Positions 1 to 8,483 are shown, numbered from the stretch's first letter. The stretch is 38,164 nucleotides of DNA from Pseudomonas antarctica (GCF_900624995.1 NZ_UYXQ01000034.1:1-38164); one strand, 5' to 3'. The notes: generated by a model not told the origin, from the letters alone. Numbers and translations are program-made.

Positions 1-1
1 G

Positions 2-1225
2 ATCAACAAACAAAGCCTGCCCGCAGAATTCCAGGTGCCGGTGGAGATTCTCAGCAACCACATTACGCTGATCCTGCGCGAGCAACCCCTCGTCAACGAC
101 CTGCTTGATCGCATTGCCGCGATCCCGCTGTCCGATCAGCTCGACGCCATGACCACCCAACTCAACCAGGACCAGGCCGCCGCCGACCTGATTGATCAGA
201 AGTACCACCGCTACCTGCTGGTGTTTTCCACACTGCTGGTGGTGGTGCTGTTGTACCTGGCGATCCGTTTGTTGCGCAGCTTTGCCGAGATCAACCGGGT
301 CAACCGCGCCTTGCAAGCGGTCAATGAAAGCCTTGAGCAGCGCGTAGAAGAACGCACACGCGAACTCAAGGATGCCCAAAGTGAGCTGCTCGACAGCGCG
401 CGCCAGGCCGGCATGGCAGAAATCGCGACCAATGTGTTGCACAACGTCGGCAATGTGCTCAACAGCGTGAACATCTCCGCCGAGCTGGTGACGCGCAAAC
501 TGCGCAACAGCAAGGCACTGGGGCTGGGCAAGGCTATGCAGTTGATCAACGAACACCCTGAGGACCTAGGCACTTACCTGCGCGAAGACGAGAAAGGCAA
601 ACTGCTGCCCGGCTACCTCAACCAACTGGTGAACGCCATCGCCATTGAGCAACAAGGCCTGACCGACGAACTGGCGCAGTTGAGCAAAAGCGTGGACCAC
701 ATCAAAGACATCGTTTCCACCCAGCAATCCTACGCCGGCGTGTCCAGCCTGCTGGAACCGGTGCAGATCGGTGCATTGATGGACGACGCCCTGCGCATGA
801 ATTCTGGGGCGCTGAGTCGCCACCATGTGACGGTGGTCAAGGAGTACGCCGAGGTGCCGGAACTGATGGCCGACAAACACCGGCTGTTGCTGATCATGGT
901 CAACCTGATCAGCAACGCCAAGTACGCCATGTCGAACCTCACCGACCGTTCGCGGCAGATCACCTTGTCGATCACCACGGTGGAAGGCAGCCTCTTGCAG
1001 ATCAGCGTCAAGGACGAGGGCGAAGGTATTCCTGCCGAGAACATGACGCGGATCTTCACCCACGGTTTCACCACACGTAAGGAAGGTCACGGTTTCGGCC
1101 TGCACAGCTGCGCCCTGGCCGCCATTGAAATGAATGGCCGCCTTACCGCCCACAGTGATGGGCCGGGCAAAGGCGCCGTGTTCACCTTGCAAATCCCCCT
1201 CAACGATGCAGCAGGCCAAGCATGA
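2..1225 (+). CDS. sensor histidine kinase, C-terminal part (5' end outside window)
   Basis: The frame is open to the first base, so the N-terminal sensor region lies upstream of the window. Counting from the GTG at 35, a membrane segment lies at residues 60-80 and a charged coiled coil at 87-125. The likely phosphoacceptor is His136 in LHNVGNVLNS, a variant H-box without the usual HE(I/L)xxP. The HATPase domain has an N-box (NLISNAKYAM, about 290-299), a G1 box (DEGEGIP, 327) and a G2 box (GHGFGLHS, 351). The protein should be an inner-membrane kinase. It overlaps the next gene by ATGA, so the two are translationally coupled and probably form one signalling unit. The signal sensed cannot be told from this part. 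The kinase call is firm and the partial state is certain. Confidence 0.9.
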   Translation: MNKQSLPAEFQVPVEILSNHITLILREQPLVNDLLDRIAAIPLSDQLDAMTTQLNQDQAAADLIDQKYHRYLLVFSTLLVVVLLYLAIRLLRSFAEINRVNRALQAVNESLEQRVEERTRELKDAQSELLDSARQAGMAEIATNVLHNVGNVLNSVNISAELVTRKLRNSKALGLGKAMQLINEHPEDLGTYLREDEKGKLLPGYLNQLVNAIAIEQQGLTDELAQLSKSVDHIKDIVSTQQSYAGVSSLLEPVQIGALMDDALRMNSGALSRHHVTVVKEYAEVPELMADKHRLLLIMVNLISNAKYAMSNLTDRSRQITLSITTVEGSLLQISVKDEGEGIPAENMTRIFTHGFTTRKEGHGFGLHSCALAAIEMNGRLTAHSDGPGKGAVFTLQIPLNDAAGQA

Positions 1226-2607
1226 ACCAAGCCCCTAACCGACGCATTCTGCTGATCGACGACACACCATCAATTCACGAAGACTTCCGCAAAATCCTCA
1301 TGCCGCCCATGGAGCAGAATCAGGCCCTGGACGACATGGAAGCCGCCTTGTTCGGCGCCAGCGACGTACCGCAAGGCCCCGTGTTCGAGCTGGACTCGGC
1401 CTACGGTGGCCAAGAGGGGCTGAAGTTGCTTGAAGTCGCCACGGCCGAGCAAAAACCTTATGCCCTGGCGTTTGTCGACATGCGCATGCCCCAGGGCTGG
1501 GACGGCGCGCAGACCATTGAAGAACTGTGGAAAGTCGACCCAAACCTGCAAGTGGTGGTGTGTACCGCCTACTCGGATTACTCCTGGGAAGAGCTACTGT
1601 TTCGCCTGCACGCCCACGACCGGCTGCTGATCCTGAAAAAACCCTTCGACAACATTGAAGTGCAGCAAATGGCCAATACCCTGGCGGCCAAATGGGACAT
1701 GGCGCGACGCGCGTCCTTGCAAAATTCCCACCTGGAACACTTGGTGGAACAGCGCACCCTGGCACTGACCCAGACAAGCCAGGCGTTACAACGGGAGATC
1801 GACGAGCGCAAACAACTGGAAAGCCAGCTGGTGCAATCGGAAAAACTCGCCTCCCTGGGCCAACTCGCGGCCGGTGTGGCCCACGAAATCAATAACCCAG
1901 TGGGGTTTATTTCCTCCAACCTCGGCACCTTGGGCGGCTACTTCAACCAGCTGCAAGAGATGCTCGACGCCTATCGACAGGCAGAAACCGCACTGGGCGG
2001 TGAGCAGTTCGAGGCCCTGCGTCGGCGCCTGGACCTGGATTTTCTCAAGGAAGACATTCCCACACTGCTGCGCGAATCCAAGGAAGGCATTGGCCGCGTG
2101 ACACAGATCGTCAAGGATTTTAAGGACTTCTCCCGGGTGGACAACGACCAGACCTGGCAATGGGCAAACCTGCAACAGGGCATCGATTCGACCTTGAACA
2201 TCGTCGCCAGCGAACTCAAATACAAAGCCGACGTGATCAAGCACTACACACCGCTGCCGGACATCGAATGCCTGGCATCGCAGCTCAACCAAGTGGTGAT
2301 GAACCTGGTGATCAACGCCGCGCAGGCCATGGGCCCGGAACGCGGCACCATCACGATCAGTAACGGGGTGGAAGGCGAGAATATCTGGTTGGAAGTAGCA
2401 GACAATGGCTGCGGGATTGCCCCGGACAGCGTGCAAAAAATCTTCGACCCCTTCTTTACCACCAAGCCGGTGGGTGAAGGGACGGGGTTGGGCTTGTCAC
2501 TCTCCTACGGCATCGTCAAAAAACACCGCGGTGCTATCTCTGTCAGCAGCGAAGTGGGCAAAGGCACCACCTTTCGGGTGGTGCTGCCCATCCGCCAAAC
2601 GGTTTGA
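1222..2607 (+). CDS. response-regulator/histidine-kinase hybrid (receiver domain first)
   Basis: This 461-aa protein has an N-terminal receiver domain: acidic pocket D13/D14, phosphoacceptor D86 in FVDMRMP, T115, and K140 in KKPFD. A coiled coil follows at about 165-205. The kinase core has His221 in HEINNP, an N-box around N361-N365, DNGCGIA at 394-400 and a glycine-rich lid at 418-425. No membrane segment is visible, so it should be cytoplasmic. It starts inside the stop codon of the membrane kinase. The simplest model is that the upstream kinase phosphorylates D86 and so controls the second kinase core. It ends 6 bp from the convergent rpmE2 stop, with no clear terminator between. The output regulator is not encoded nearby. 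Confidence 0.92.
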   Translation: MNQAPNRRILLIDDTPSIHEDFRKILMPPMEQNQALDDMEAALFGASDVPQGPVFELDSAYGGQEGLKLLEVATAEQKPYALAFVDMRMPQGWDGAQTIEELWKVDPNLQVVVCTAYSDYSWEELLFRLHAHDRLLILKKPFDNIEVQQMANTLAAKWDMARRASLQNSHLEHLVEQRTLALTQTSQALQREIDERKQLESQLVQSEKLASLGQLAAGVAHEINNPVGFISSNLGTLGGYFNQLQEMLDAYRQAETALGGEQFEALRRRLDLDFLKEDIPTLLRESKEGIGRVTQIVKDFKDFSRVDNDQTWQWANLQQGIDSTLNIVASELKYKADVIKHYTPLPDIECLASQLNQVVMNLVINAAQAMGPERGTITISNGVEGENIWLEVADNGCGIAPDSVQKIFDPFFTTKPVGEGTGLGLSLSYGIVKKHRGAISVSSEVGKGTTFRVVLPIRQTV

Positions 2608-2613
2608 CCGCCC

Positions 2614-2886
2614 TCACGCCTCGGCGTTTTTCGGGCTCGAACCAAACGAAGCGAAGCGTTTGTTGAACCCGGCAATCCGGCCTTCGGCCTGGGTCTTGCG
2701 CTGCTGGCCGGTGTAGACCGGGTGCGAGGCGCTGGAGACGTCCAGCGGGATGTACGGGTAGGTGTTGCCGTCGCTGTGTTGTTGAGTGCGATCGCTGTCG
2801 GCGGTGGAGCCGATCAGGAAGAACACGTCGGCGGCGGTGTCGTGGAACAGCACGGTGCGGTAGTCAGGATGGATTCCAGCTTTCAT
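2614..2886 (-). CDS. rpmE2: 50S ribosomal protein L31 type B (zinc-independent, C-minus)
   Basis: The 90-aa product begins MKAGIHPDYRTVLFHD and contains YPYIPLDVSSASHPVYTG, typical of RpmE2. It lacks the CxxC zinc-binding pairs of the primary L31, so it is the C-minus form. In other bacteria this form replaces zinc-bearing L31 during zinc starvation and frees zinc. An in-frame start further upstream would read through the palindromic promoter. The ATG at 2886 instead has a GGAGG about 7-8 nt upstream and matches the family start. A Zur-like box lies just upstream (2918-2934). The usual partner rpmJ2 is not adjacent. The downstream neighbour is a convergent kinase gene 6 bp away. Confidence 0.95.
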   Translation of the reverse strand: MKAGIHPDYRTVLFHDTAADVFFLIGSTADSDRTQQHSDGNTYPYIPLDVSSASHPVYTGQQRKTQAEGRIAGFNKRFASFGSSPKNAEA

Positions 2887-2904
2887 AAGGCCTCCGGGGC
2901 ATAT

Positions 2905-2947
2905 GGGTGCATTTGATGTGTTATACAGTAACACATCAAATGCACCC
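2905..2947. promoter_or_regulatory. 43-bp perfect palindrome spanning the rpmE2 promoter
   Basis: Two 19-nt arms, GGGTGCATTTGATGTGTTA and its exact reverse complement, are separated by TACAG. The centre is the Zur-like box. On the rpmE2 strand TATAAC at the centre could be a -10, with TTGGGT 18 nt upstream as a -35. A bound repressor would then cover the -10. If transcribed from further upstream the arms would form a 19-bp RNA hairpin just before the ribosome-binding site. There is no T-run, so it does not look like a terminator. Confidence 0.8.
2918..2934 (-). promoter_or_regulatory. Zur box of rpmE2
   Basis: GTGTTATACAGTAACAC is a symmetrical site that fits the gammaproteobacterial Zur pattern (TGTTATA and TATAACA half-sites). 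It lies 32-48 nt upstream of the start codon of a gene that is a classical Zur target. The assignment rests on motif and context only. Confidence 0.75.
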
Positions 2948-2986
2948 AAACGAGAACCGATTGCAATAAGAATAGACCAAGAGCCT

Positions 2987-4312
2987 CTATGCGGCTTCCT
3001 GAAAGTCCATCTCCGGCGGCTGTTGCGAGAAGCCACGGGTTAGGAAACCCAGGTAAACCAGGCCGATCGCCAACCACACCAGGCCCAGGTAAATCGCCAG
3101 ATGATCCAGGCTGACCATTAGCCAAAGGTCCGCCAGCAAGCCGATGGCCGGGAACAGCAGAAACAGGATCAACTCACGCACACCGCGTTCTTTTGCACCG
3201 ATCCAGTAGTGAAAGATCACCGACAGGTTCACCAGGCTGAACGCCAGGAATGCGCCGAAGTTGATGAACGAGGTGGAGGTGGTCACATCCAACTTCAACG
3301 CCAGCAACGCCACGACCGCACACAACAGGATGCTATTGACCGGCGTGCCGAAGCGCGCATGCAAGGTGCCGAAGAACGACTTGGGCAACACACCGTCACG
3401 GCCCATCGCGAATAACAGGCGCGAACCACTGGCCTGGGCCGACAGCCCCGAGGCGAACTGGCCGACAATCAGGCCGATCAGGAAAATCGACACAAACAGA
3501 TCACCGCCGATATTGCGCGCGATTTCATACGCGGCCGAATCCACGTTGGCGAACTCGAACGACGGGTGGGCGACCTGCACAAAGTAGGACACTGCCACGA
3601 AGATCAGCCCGCCGATCAAGGTGATCAGCATGATTGCCCGTGGGATGGTGCGGCGCGGGTCGCGGGTTTCTTCGGTAAGGGTGCTGACCGCGTCAAAGCC
3701 CAGGAACGAATAGCAGGCGATGGCCGCACCGCTCATGATCAGCGGCATGTGCATCTGGCCGTTGAAGAACGGGGCGATGGTCCACAGTGGTTTGCTGGCG
3801 TCACCGCCGATGTAGTGGATGCACAGCACGACGAACGCGCTCAGCACCAGAAACTGCACCAGCATCAGCAAGGCATTGATGCCGTTGGCCAGCTTGAGGC
3901 CGACAATATTGATAGCGCTGGTGACACCGATAAACGCCAATACCCAGACCCACTGCGGCACCGAAGGGAACGCCGAGTTGAGGTACGCCGCCCCGATCAG
4001 CCAGATGGCCATGGGCAGGAACAGGTAGTCGAGCAACACCGCCCAGCCGGCGATAAAGCCGAGTTTCGGGCTGATCGCCTTGCGCACATAGCTGTAGGCC
4101 GAACCAGCCACCGGAAAGGCCGAGGCCATGCGCCCGTAACTCATCGCGGTGAAGAACATCGCGACCAGGGCGGCGAGGTAGGCGGCAGGGACCATGCCGG
4201 CGGTGGATTGCGCCAGAATGCCGAAGGTGCCGAGCACAATGATCGGCGTCATATAGGCGATGCCAAACAGCACCACCGACCCTAACGACAGGGTGCGTTG
4301 CAAACGAGCCAT
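2987..4312 (-). CDS. APC-family permease, PuuP-like (putrescine/amine importer family)
   Basis: This 441-aa protein is hydrophobic throughout, with about 12 membrane segments. It resembles the E. coli putrescine importer PuuP in several blocks: FGIAYMTPIIVLGTFGI near the N-terminus, GSAYSYVRKAI, LLDYLFLPM, and FSFLGFDAVSTL-like sequence with TEET after it. It should sit in the inner membrane and import an amine or amino acid with protons. The ATG at 4312 has GGAGA about 7 nt upstream. It lies downstream of the RamA-like amidase on the same strand, separated by 117 bp holding a hairpin repeat. Co-expression is therefore possible but not assured. The substrate is inferred from the family only. 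Confidence 0.85.
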   Translation of the reverse strand: MARLQRTLSLGSVVLFGIAYMTPIIVLGTFGILAQSTAGMVPAAYLAALVAMFFTAMSYGRMASAFPVAGSAYSYVRKAISPKLGFIAGWAVLLDYLFLPMAIWLIGAAYLNSAFPSVPQWVWVLAFIGVTSAINIVGLKLANGINALLMLVQFLVLSAFVVLCIHYIGGDASKPLWTIAPFFNGQMHMPLIMSGAAIACYSFLGFDAVSTLTEETRDPRRTIPRAIMLITLIGGLIFVAVSYFVQVAHPSFEFANVDSAAYEIARNIGGDLFVSIFLIGLIVGQFASGLSAQASGSRLLFAMGRDGVLPKSFFGTLHARFGTPVNSILLCAVVALLALKLDVTTSTSFINFGAFLAFSLVNLSVIFHYWIGAKERGVRELILFLLFPAIGLLADLWLMVSLDHLAIYLGLVWLAIGLVYLGFLTRGFSQQPPEMDFQEAA

Positions 4313-4400
4313 GAGCGATTCTCCGCTGAATTTATTAGAGTTATGGCAGAACTGAAGTCGGTGAAGCGGGTGTCATTTTTCTTATGGTTAAGCCTGTTTA

Positions 4401-4422
4401 TGTGGCGAGCGGGCTTGCCACA
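4401..4422. repeat. short REP-like hairpin
   Basis: TGTGGCGAGC, GG, GCTTGCCACA forms a 10-bp stem with one mismatch. It is the 'gtggcgagcgggcttgccac' type found elsewhere in this window (near 13855 and 21933). It lies between the amidase and permease genes. Confidence 0.7.
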
Positions 4423-4429
4423 GCAATCC

Positions 4430-5251
4430 TCAGCGTTGTGGAATCAGCAGTTCACGCGTCCCGTCTGTGCGCTCAATCACCTCACCCGGCAACTTCAAGC
4501 GCTGGTCATCCAGGTAGCGGTAGTCCTTGCGAGCCGCCAGCAGTTGGTCGAGATCCAGCTCGACGGTAAATTGCCCTTCCTCGCGCCCTGCTTCGAACAG
4601 CAAGGTGCCAAGCGGATCGACCAGGGCGCTGCCACCGGCAAACAACAGCCCGCCGTCACCCTCTTCGACCCGGTTGACCATCAGCGCAAACGCCTGGTTT
4701 TCCTGGGCGCGGGCCATGATCGCGGTGCGGTGCGTGGGGCCGTACGGGTCCATGTTGCCGTTGGTGACGATCAGCAACTCGGCGCCCAATTGCGCCAGGG
4801 CTCGCGCAGTTTCCGGGAACTCGATGTCGTAGCAGATCAGCAAGCCGACGCGCACGCCGTTCCACAGGCACGTGGCGTAGCGATCACCCGGCGTGAACAC
4901 GCCGCGATCCGAGGCCCACAGGTGGGTTTTGCGATAACGCAAGGCAACGCCTTCCGGGGTAATCAGCAAAGTGGTGTTATAGAACTGGCCGTCGTCGTGC
5001 TCGGCCATGCCAATCACCACAGCGATATTGTGCGCACGGGAGGCCTCGATAACGGCCTGTACAGCCGGGCCGTCTACCGGCTCGGCGATGGCCGCCACGG
5101 TCTCGGCCGACGGAAAGCCCATCAGGTGGGTTTCCGGAAATACGATCAGTTGCGTATCGGCGGCGCAGGCAGCAATTGCCGCCAGAGCACGCTCAAGGTT
5201 GTAAGCTGTACCGTTATCACGGCCTGCCAATTGGGCGAATTCGACCTTCAT
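4430..5251 (-). CDS. nitrilase-superfamily amidase, RamA-like
   Basis: The 273-aa product shows the nitrilase Glu-Lys-Cys triad: E in FPETHLMGF, K in YRKTHLW, C in LLICYDIEFPE. The N-terminus (MKVEFAQLAGRDNGTAYNLE) and the block IVTNGNMDPYGP closely resemble the R-stereoselective amidase RamA of Pseudomonas sp., which hydrolyses carboxamides. The start at 5251 has AAGGA about 7 nt upstream and matches that protein; a longer frame to 5329 would add a Cys-rich stretch with no ribosome-binding site. It is cytoplasmic, with no signal peptide. It diverges from a LuxR-type gene and precedes a permease, suggesting import and hydrolysis of an amide, releasing ammonia. The natural substrate is unknown. 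Confidence 0.88.
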   Translation of the reverse strand: MKVEFAQLAGRDNGTAYNLERALAAIAACAADTQLIVFPETHLMGFPSAETVAAIAEPVDGPAVQAVIEASRAHNIAVVIGMAEHDDGQFYNTTLLITPEGVALRYRKTHLWASDRGVFTPGDRYATCLWNGVRVGLLICYDIEFPETARALAQLGAELLIVTNGNMDPYGPTHRTAIMARAQENQAFALMVNRVEEGDGGLLFAGGSALVDPLGTLLFEAGREEGQFTVELDLDQLLAARKDYRYLDDQRLKLPGEVIERTDGTRELLIPQR

Positions 5252-5344
5252 GGGTATTCCTTGTTCTTTATCTGTGCCGCAGTATGCGCAGCCACACCCG
5301 GCCAGGGAATTACGCGCCAGGGGTAACACGTTAGGGGTAGATCA

Positions 5345-6109
5345 ATGAGCATGTCGTTGCAAGACATCGCCTGGCACCGTTCGGTGGGGCAAATGATAGA
5401 CGCCCTCGACCAGGCCAATTTCTGGACCCAGCTCGTGCGTTTACTCGACCACTACGTGCCGTTCGATAGCTGGGTGGTGTTGCTGTTCAGCAGCGCACAC
5501 CGCCCACTGGTGTTCGCCGAATGCCCGGGCGCGGACGGCACGCCCGACCATTTATTTCAGGACTACCTCAACGGCCTGTACCTGCTTGACCCCTTCTACA
5601 TCGCCAGCCGCGAGCACTCACGCACCGGCCTGTTTCGCCTGGCGGACGTGGCGCCCGAGCATTTTGAACTCACCGAGTACTACCAGCGTTACTTCCGCCT
5701 GAACGTGGTGGCGGATGAAATCCAATTTAATTGCCACCTGCCGGACGGGCGTACCCTGTGCCTGTCGCTGGGCTCGAAACAGCGTTTTGACCCGCAGCAG
5801 ATCGCCCTGCTGTCGCTGATCCAGCCTTGGGTGCTGAGCCTGCTGCGCCAGCGCCTGCCCTATGAACTCCACCAGGTCAGCGCCCCGCAGCCGCCGATGC
5901 ACAATGATGGCTGGGGTGCGCAACTCACCGCCCGTGAGCTGGATGTGGGCCGCTTGATGCTCAGCGGTTGCTCCAGCAAGGAAATCGCTCGTAAGCTGCA
6001 AATCTCTGTTGAAACCGTGAAAGTCCATAAGAAACACATGTACAGCAAACTAGGGATCAAATCCCAGTCGGAGCTGTTCTCGATCTTTCTTCAGGCGCAA
6101 AACGCCTAG
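5345..6109 (+). CDS. LuxR-family transcriptional regulator
   Basis: The 254-aa protein has a C-terminal LuxR helix-turn-helix at about 190-248 (QLTARELDVGRLMLSGCSSK then EIARKLQISVETVKVHKKHM). The N-terminal 170 residues form a ligand-sensing-like region rich in aromatic residues. No LuxI-type synthase is encoded nearby, so this is probably not quorum sensing. The start has AGGGG 7 nt upstream; ATG at 5351 is an alternative. It stands between the divergent amidase and the co-directional GltB-like gene 26 bp downstream, so it is the likely local regulator of both sides. Confidence 0.88.
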   Translation: MSMSLQDIAWHRSVGQMIDALDQANFWTQLVRLLDHYVPFDSWVVLLFSSAHRPLVFAECPGADGTPDHLFQDYLNGLYLLDPFYIASREHSRTGLFRLADVAPEHFELTEYYQRYFRLNVVADEIQFNCHLPDGRTLCLSLGSKQRFDPQQIALLSLIQPWVLSLLRQRLPYELHQVSAPQPPMHNDGWGAQLTARELDVGRLMLSGCSSKEIARKLQISVETVKVHKKHMYSKLGIKSQSELFSIFLQAQNA

Positions 6110-6135
6110 CCGATGAGTGAACCAAGGAAACCCGT

Positions 6136-7755
6136 ATGAGCCTGTCGTTACTAAGCCGTTACGCCTTCTTTGCCGTGTGCGTCATTTTCACCCTCGTAAG
6201 CCTGCCTTTTATCGAACATGAATGGCTGTGGCCGATCACCCTGGTCACCGGCATTCTCAGCCTGATCGGCCTGTTCGACCTGCTGCAAAGCCCCCACGCG
6301 GTGCGTCGTAACTACCCGATCCTGGGCAATATCCGTTACCTGGTGGAAGCCATACGCCCGGAAATCCGCCAGTACCTGCTGGAGTCCGACAGCGACGCGC
6401 TGCCCTTCTCGCGCTCGCAGCGTTCGCTGGTTTACTCGCGTGCCAAGAACGAAACCGCCGACAAACCGTTCGGCACCTTGATCGACGTCTACCAGTCGGG
6501 CTTTGAGTTTATCGGCCACTCCATGCGCCCCGCGCCGTTGAGCGACCCGAGCGCGTTTCGCGTAATGGTCGGCGGCCCGCAGTGCAAGCAGCCGTACTCG
6601 GCGTCGGTGTTCAACATCTCGGCGATGAGCTTCGGCTCGCTGAGCGCCAACGCGATTCGCGCGCTCAACCAAGGCGCCAAGCTCGGCAACTTTGCCCACG
6701 ATACCGGCGAAGGCAGCATCAGCCCTTACCACCGCGAAAACGGCGGCGACCTGACCTGGGAACTGGGCAGCGGCTACTTCGGCTGCCGCACCAGCGACGG
6801 CCGTTTCGACCCGGAACGCTTCGCCGTGCAGGCACAGAACCCGCAAGTGCGCATGATCGAAATCAAGATGAGCCAGGGCGCCAAGCCCGGCCATGGCGGA
6901 ATCCTGCCCAAGCACAAGGTCACCCAGGAAATCGCCGAAACCCGCGGCATCATGATGGGCGAAGACTGCATCTCGCCGTCGCGCCACAGCGCGTTTTCCA
7001 CGCCTATCGAAATGATGCAGTTCATCGCCCAACTGCGCGAACTGTCCGGCGGCAAACCGGTGGGTTTCAAGTTCTGCCTGGGCCACCCGTGGGAATTCAT
7101 GGGCATTGCCAAGGCCATGCTCGAAACCGGCATCCTCCCGGACTTTATCGTGGTCGACGGCAAGGAAGGCGGCACCGGCGCCGCGCCTGTGGAGTTCACC
7201 GACCATATCGGCGTGCCGCTGCGTGAAGGCCTGCTGTTCGTGCACAACACCCTGGTCGGCTTGAACCTGCGCGACAAGATCAAGCTCGGCGCCAGCGGCA
7301 AGATCGTCAGCGCGTTTGATATTGCCAGCGTCCTGGCCATCGGCGCCGACTGGGCCAACTCGGCGCGCGGCTTCATGTTCGCCATCGGCTGTATCCAGTC
7401 GCAAAGCTGCCATACCAACAAATGCCCGACCGGCGTCGCCACCCAGGACCCGCTGCGCCAGCGCGCCTTGGTCGTGCCGGACAAAGCCCAACGCGTGTTC
7501 AACTTCCACCGCAACACCCTCAAGGCCCTGGCGGAAATGCTCGCGGCGGCTGGCCTGGAGCATCCGTCGCAGCTGTCGGCCAAGCACTTGGTGCGGCGTA
7601 TGTCAGCGACTGAAATCAAGCTGTTCTCGCAGTTGCATGTGTTCCTCAAGCCGGGTGAATTACTCACCGGCGAAGTCAACGGCGAGTTCTATTCGCGCAT
7701 GTGGCAGATGGCGCGGGCGGACAGTTTTGAGCCCAATGAAATCGCGGCGGCGTGA
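6136..7755 (+). CDS. FMN-binding glutamate synthase family protein (stand-alone GltB-like domain)
   Basis: The 539-aa protein starts with two hydrophobic segments (about 8-25 and 30-49), so it is probably tethered to the membrane. It then carries the FMN/2-oxoglutarate barrel of GltB, with MSFGSLSANAIRALN-type sequence and GKEGGTGAAP. Cysteines C419, C425 and C430 keep the C-x5-C-x4-C spacing of the glutamate synthase 3Fe-4S cluster. The class II glutaminase domain of full GltB is missing, as is any GltD reductase. It therefore needs another ammonia source and electron donor, or does a different oxidation. AAGGA lies upstream of the ATG. It is followed at once by the ABM-like gene. The true reaction is unknown. 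Confidence 0.9.
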   Translation: MSLSLLSRYAFFAVCVIFTLVSLPFIEHEWLWPITLVTGILSLIGLFDLLQSPHAVRRNYPILGNIRYLVEAIRPEIRQYLLESDSDALPFSRSQRSLVYSRAKNETADKPFGTLIDVYQSGFEFIGHSMRPAPLSDPSAFRVMVGGPQCKQPYSASVFNISAMSFGSLSANAIRALNQGAKLGNFAHDTGEGSISPYHRENGGDLTWELGSGYFGCRTSDGRFDPERFAVQAQNPQVRMIEIKMSQGAKPGHGGILPKHKVTQEIAETRGIMMGEDCISPSRHSAFSTPIEMMQFIAQLRELSGGKPVGFKFCLGHPWEFMGIAKAMLETGILPDFIVVDGKEGGTGAAPVEFTDHIGVPLREGLLFVHNTLVGLNLRDKIKLGASGKIVSAFDIASVLAIGADWANSARGFMFAIGCIQSQSCHTNKCPTGVATQDPLRQRALVVPDKAQRVFNFHRNTLKALAEMLAAAGLEHPSQLSAKHLVRRMSATEIKLFSQLHVFLKPGELLTGEVNGEFYSRMWQMARADSFEPNEIAAA

Positions 7756-7766
7756 GGGCACCGACC

Positions 7767-8051
7767 ATGCTCAACGTCATCGCTGAAGACTTCATCAAGC
7801 CCGAACACCTGGAAACCGTGCGACCGTGGTACGCCGAGCTGGTCGAAAAAACCCGCCTGGAACCGCTGTGCATTGCCTACGCGTTGTTTGTCGATCAGAA
7901 AGACCCGGGGCACTTCATTTTCATCGAGCAATGGCCCGATCAGGCCGCACTCGATGCGCACTGCCAAACCGAACACTTCACCCGGCTGGTGCCGCAAATC
8001 AATGCGCATCAAGCCAAGCCATGCCGGGTACTGTTGATGGATGCATTCTAA
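7767..8051 (+). CDS. small ABM-domain protein (putative quinol monooxygenase)
   Basis: The 94-aa product has the antibiotic-biosynthesis-monooxygenase pattern: MLNVIAEDFIKPEHLETVRP, then a strand FIFIEQWPDQAALDAHCQT. The family makes ferredoxin-like dimers, some oxidising quinols or aromatic compounds without a cofactor. I chose the ATG at 7767, which has GAGGG about 8 nt upstream; the GTG at 7752 would overlap the previous stop. It lies 11 bp after the GltB-like gene and 58 bp before the cupin gene, so it is probably in that operon. The substrate is not predictable. Confidence 0.8.
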   Translation: MLNVIAEDFIKPEHLETVRPWYAELVEKTRLEPLCIAYALFVDQKDPGHFIFIEQWPDQAALDAHCQTEHFTRLVPQINAHQAKPCRVLLMDAF

Positions 8052-8109
8052 ACACCCGATTGCTGCTGAACCGGACCACCGACGGCATCGCTGAAACCAG
8101 GAGATTCAC

Positions 8110-8406
8110 ATGCCGTTACTCGACTTCGCCGCCATCGCCGGGCAACTGCCCAGCAGCTGGACATCCACCCGCCTGGGCCAGGTAGGCCCGGCGCGGATCA
8201 AGGTGTTGCGCATGGATGAGCAGGCGTATGAAGAAGAAACCCATGATTACAACGAAGGCTTGCTGGTGGTCAGCGGCCTGTTACGCCTGAGCGTCGGCGC
8301 TGAGGAAATCCGTGTGGAACCCGGCCGGATGTACCTCGTCGAAGCCGGTACCGCCCATGGTGTGCTTGCCGGCAGCTACGGCACGTTGGTGGTCATTGAT
8401 GTCTAG
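8110..8406 (+). CDS. small cupin-domain protein
   Basis: The 98-aa protein is a single cupin barrel: EETHDYNEGLLVVSGLLRL in the first motif and VEPGRMYLVEAGTAHGVLAG in the second. The His and Glu residues could bind a metal. AGGAG lies 6 nt before the ATG. It is the last gene of the LuxR / GltB-like / ABM run. It may be an enzyme or a sensor, and the sequence does not decide. Confidence 0.82.
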   Translation: MPLLDFAAIAGQLPSSWTSTRLGQVGPARIKVLRMDEQAYEEETHDYNEGLLVVSGLLRLSVGAEEIRVEPGRMYLVEAGTAHGVLAGSYGTLVVIDV

Positions 8407-8459
8407 AGACATTCAGTAATACCCAGCCTTTGCAATTGCTTACAAATACCGCCAACCTG

Positions 8460-8483
8460 CGCCCGCCCGACGTGTGGCGGGCG
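8460..8483. repeat. GC-rich hairpin upstream of opgC
   Basis: CGCCCGCC and GGCGGGCG form an 8-bp perfect stem around an 8-nt loop, followed by AAAA. It may end the upstream operon, but it has no T-run on the plus strand. Confidence 0.4.

Noticed and set aside
2905..2947. 43-bp palindrome as a terminator
   Set aside because: It has no T-run on either strand and lies upstream of rpmE2, centred on a Zur-like box.
4298..5326. Long plus-strand open frame over the RamA-like amidase gene
   Set aside because: It is the antisense of a well-supported gene, and its protein sequence has no family features.
6151..7587. 478-aa minus-strand open frame inside the GltB-like gene
   Set aside because: It is a GC-rich shadow with Ala/Gln/Val/His-heavy sequence; the plus-strand frame has the FMN and Fe-S motifs.
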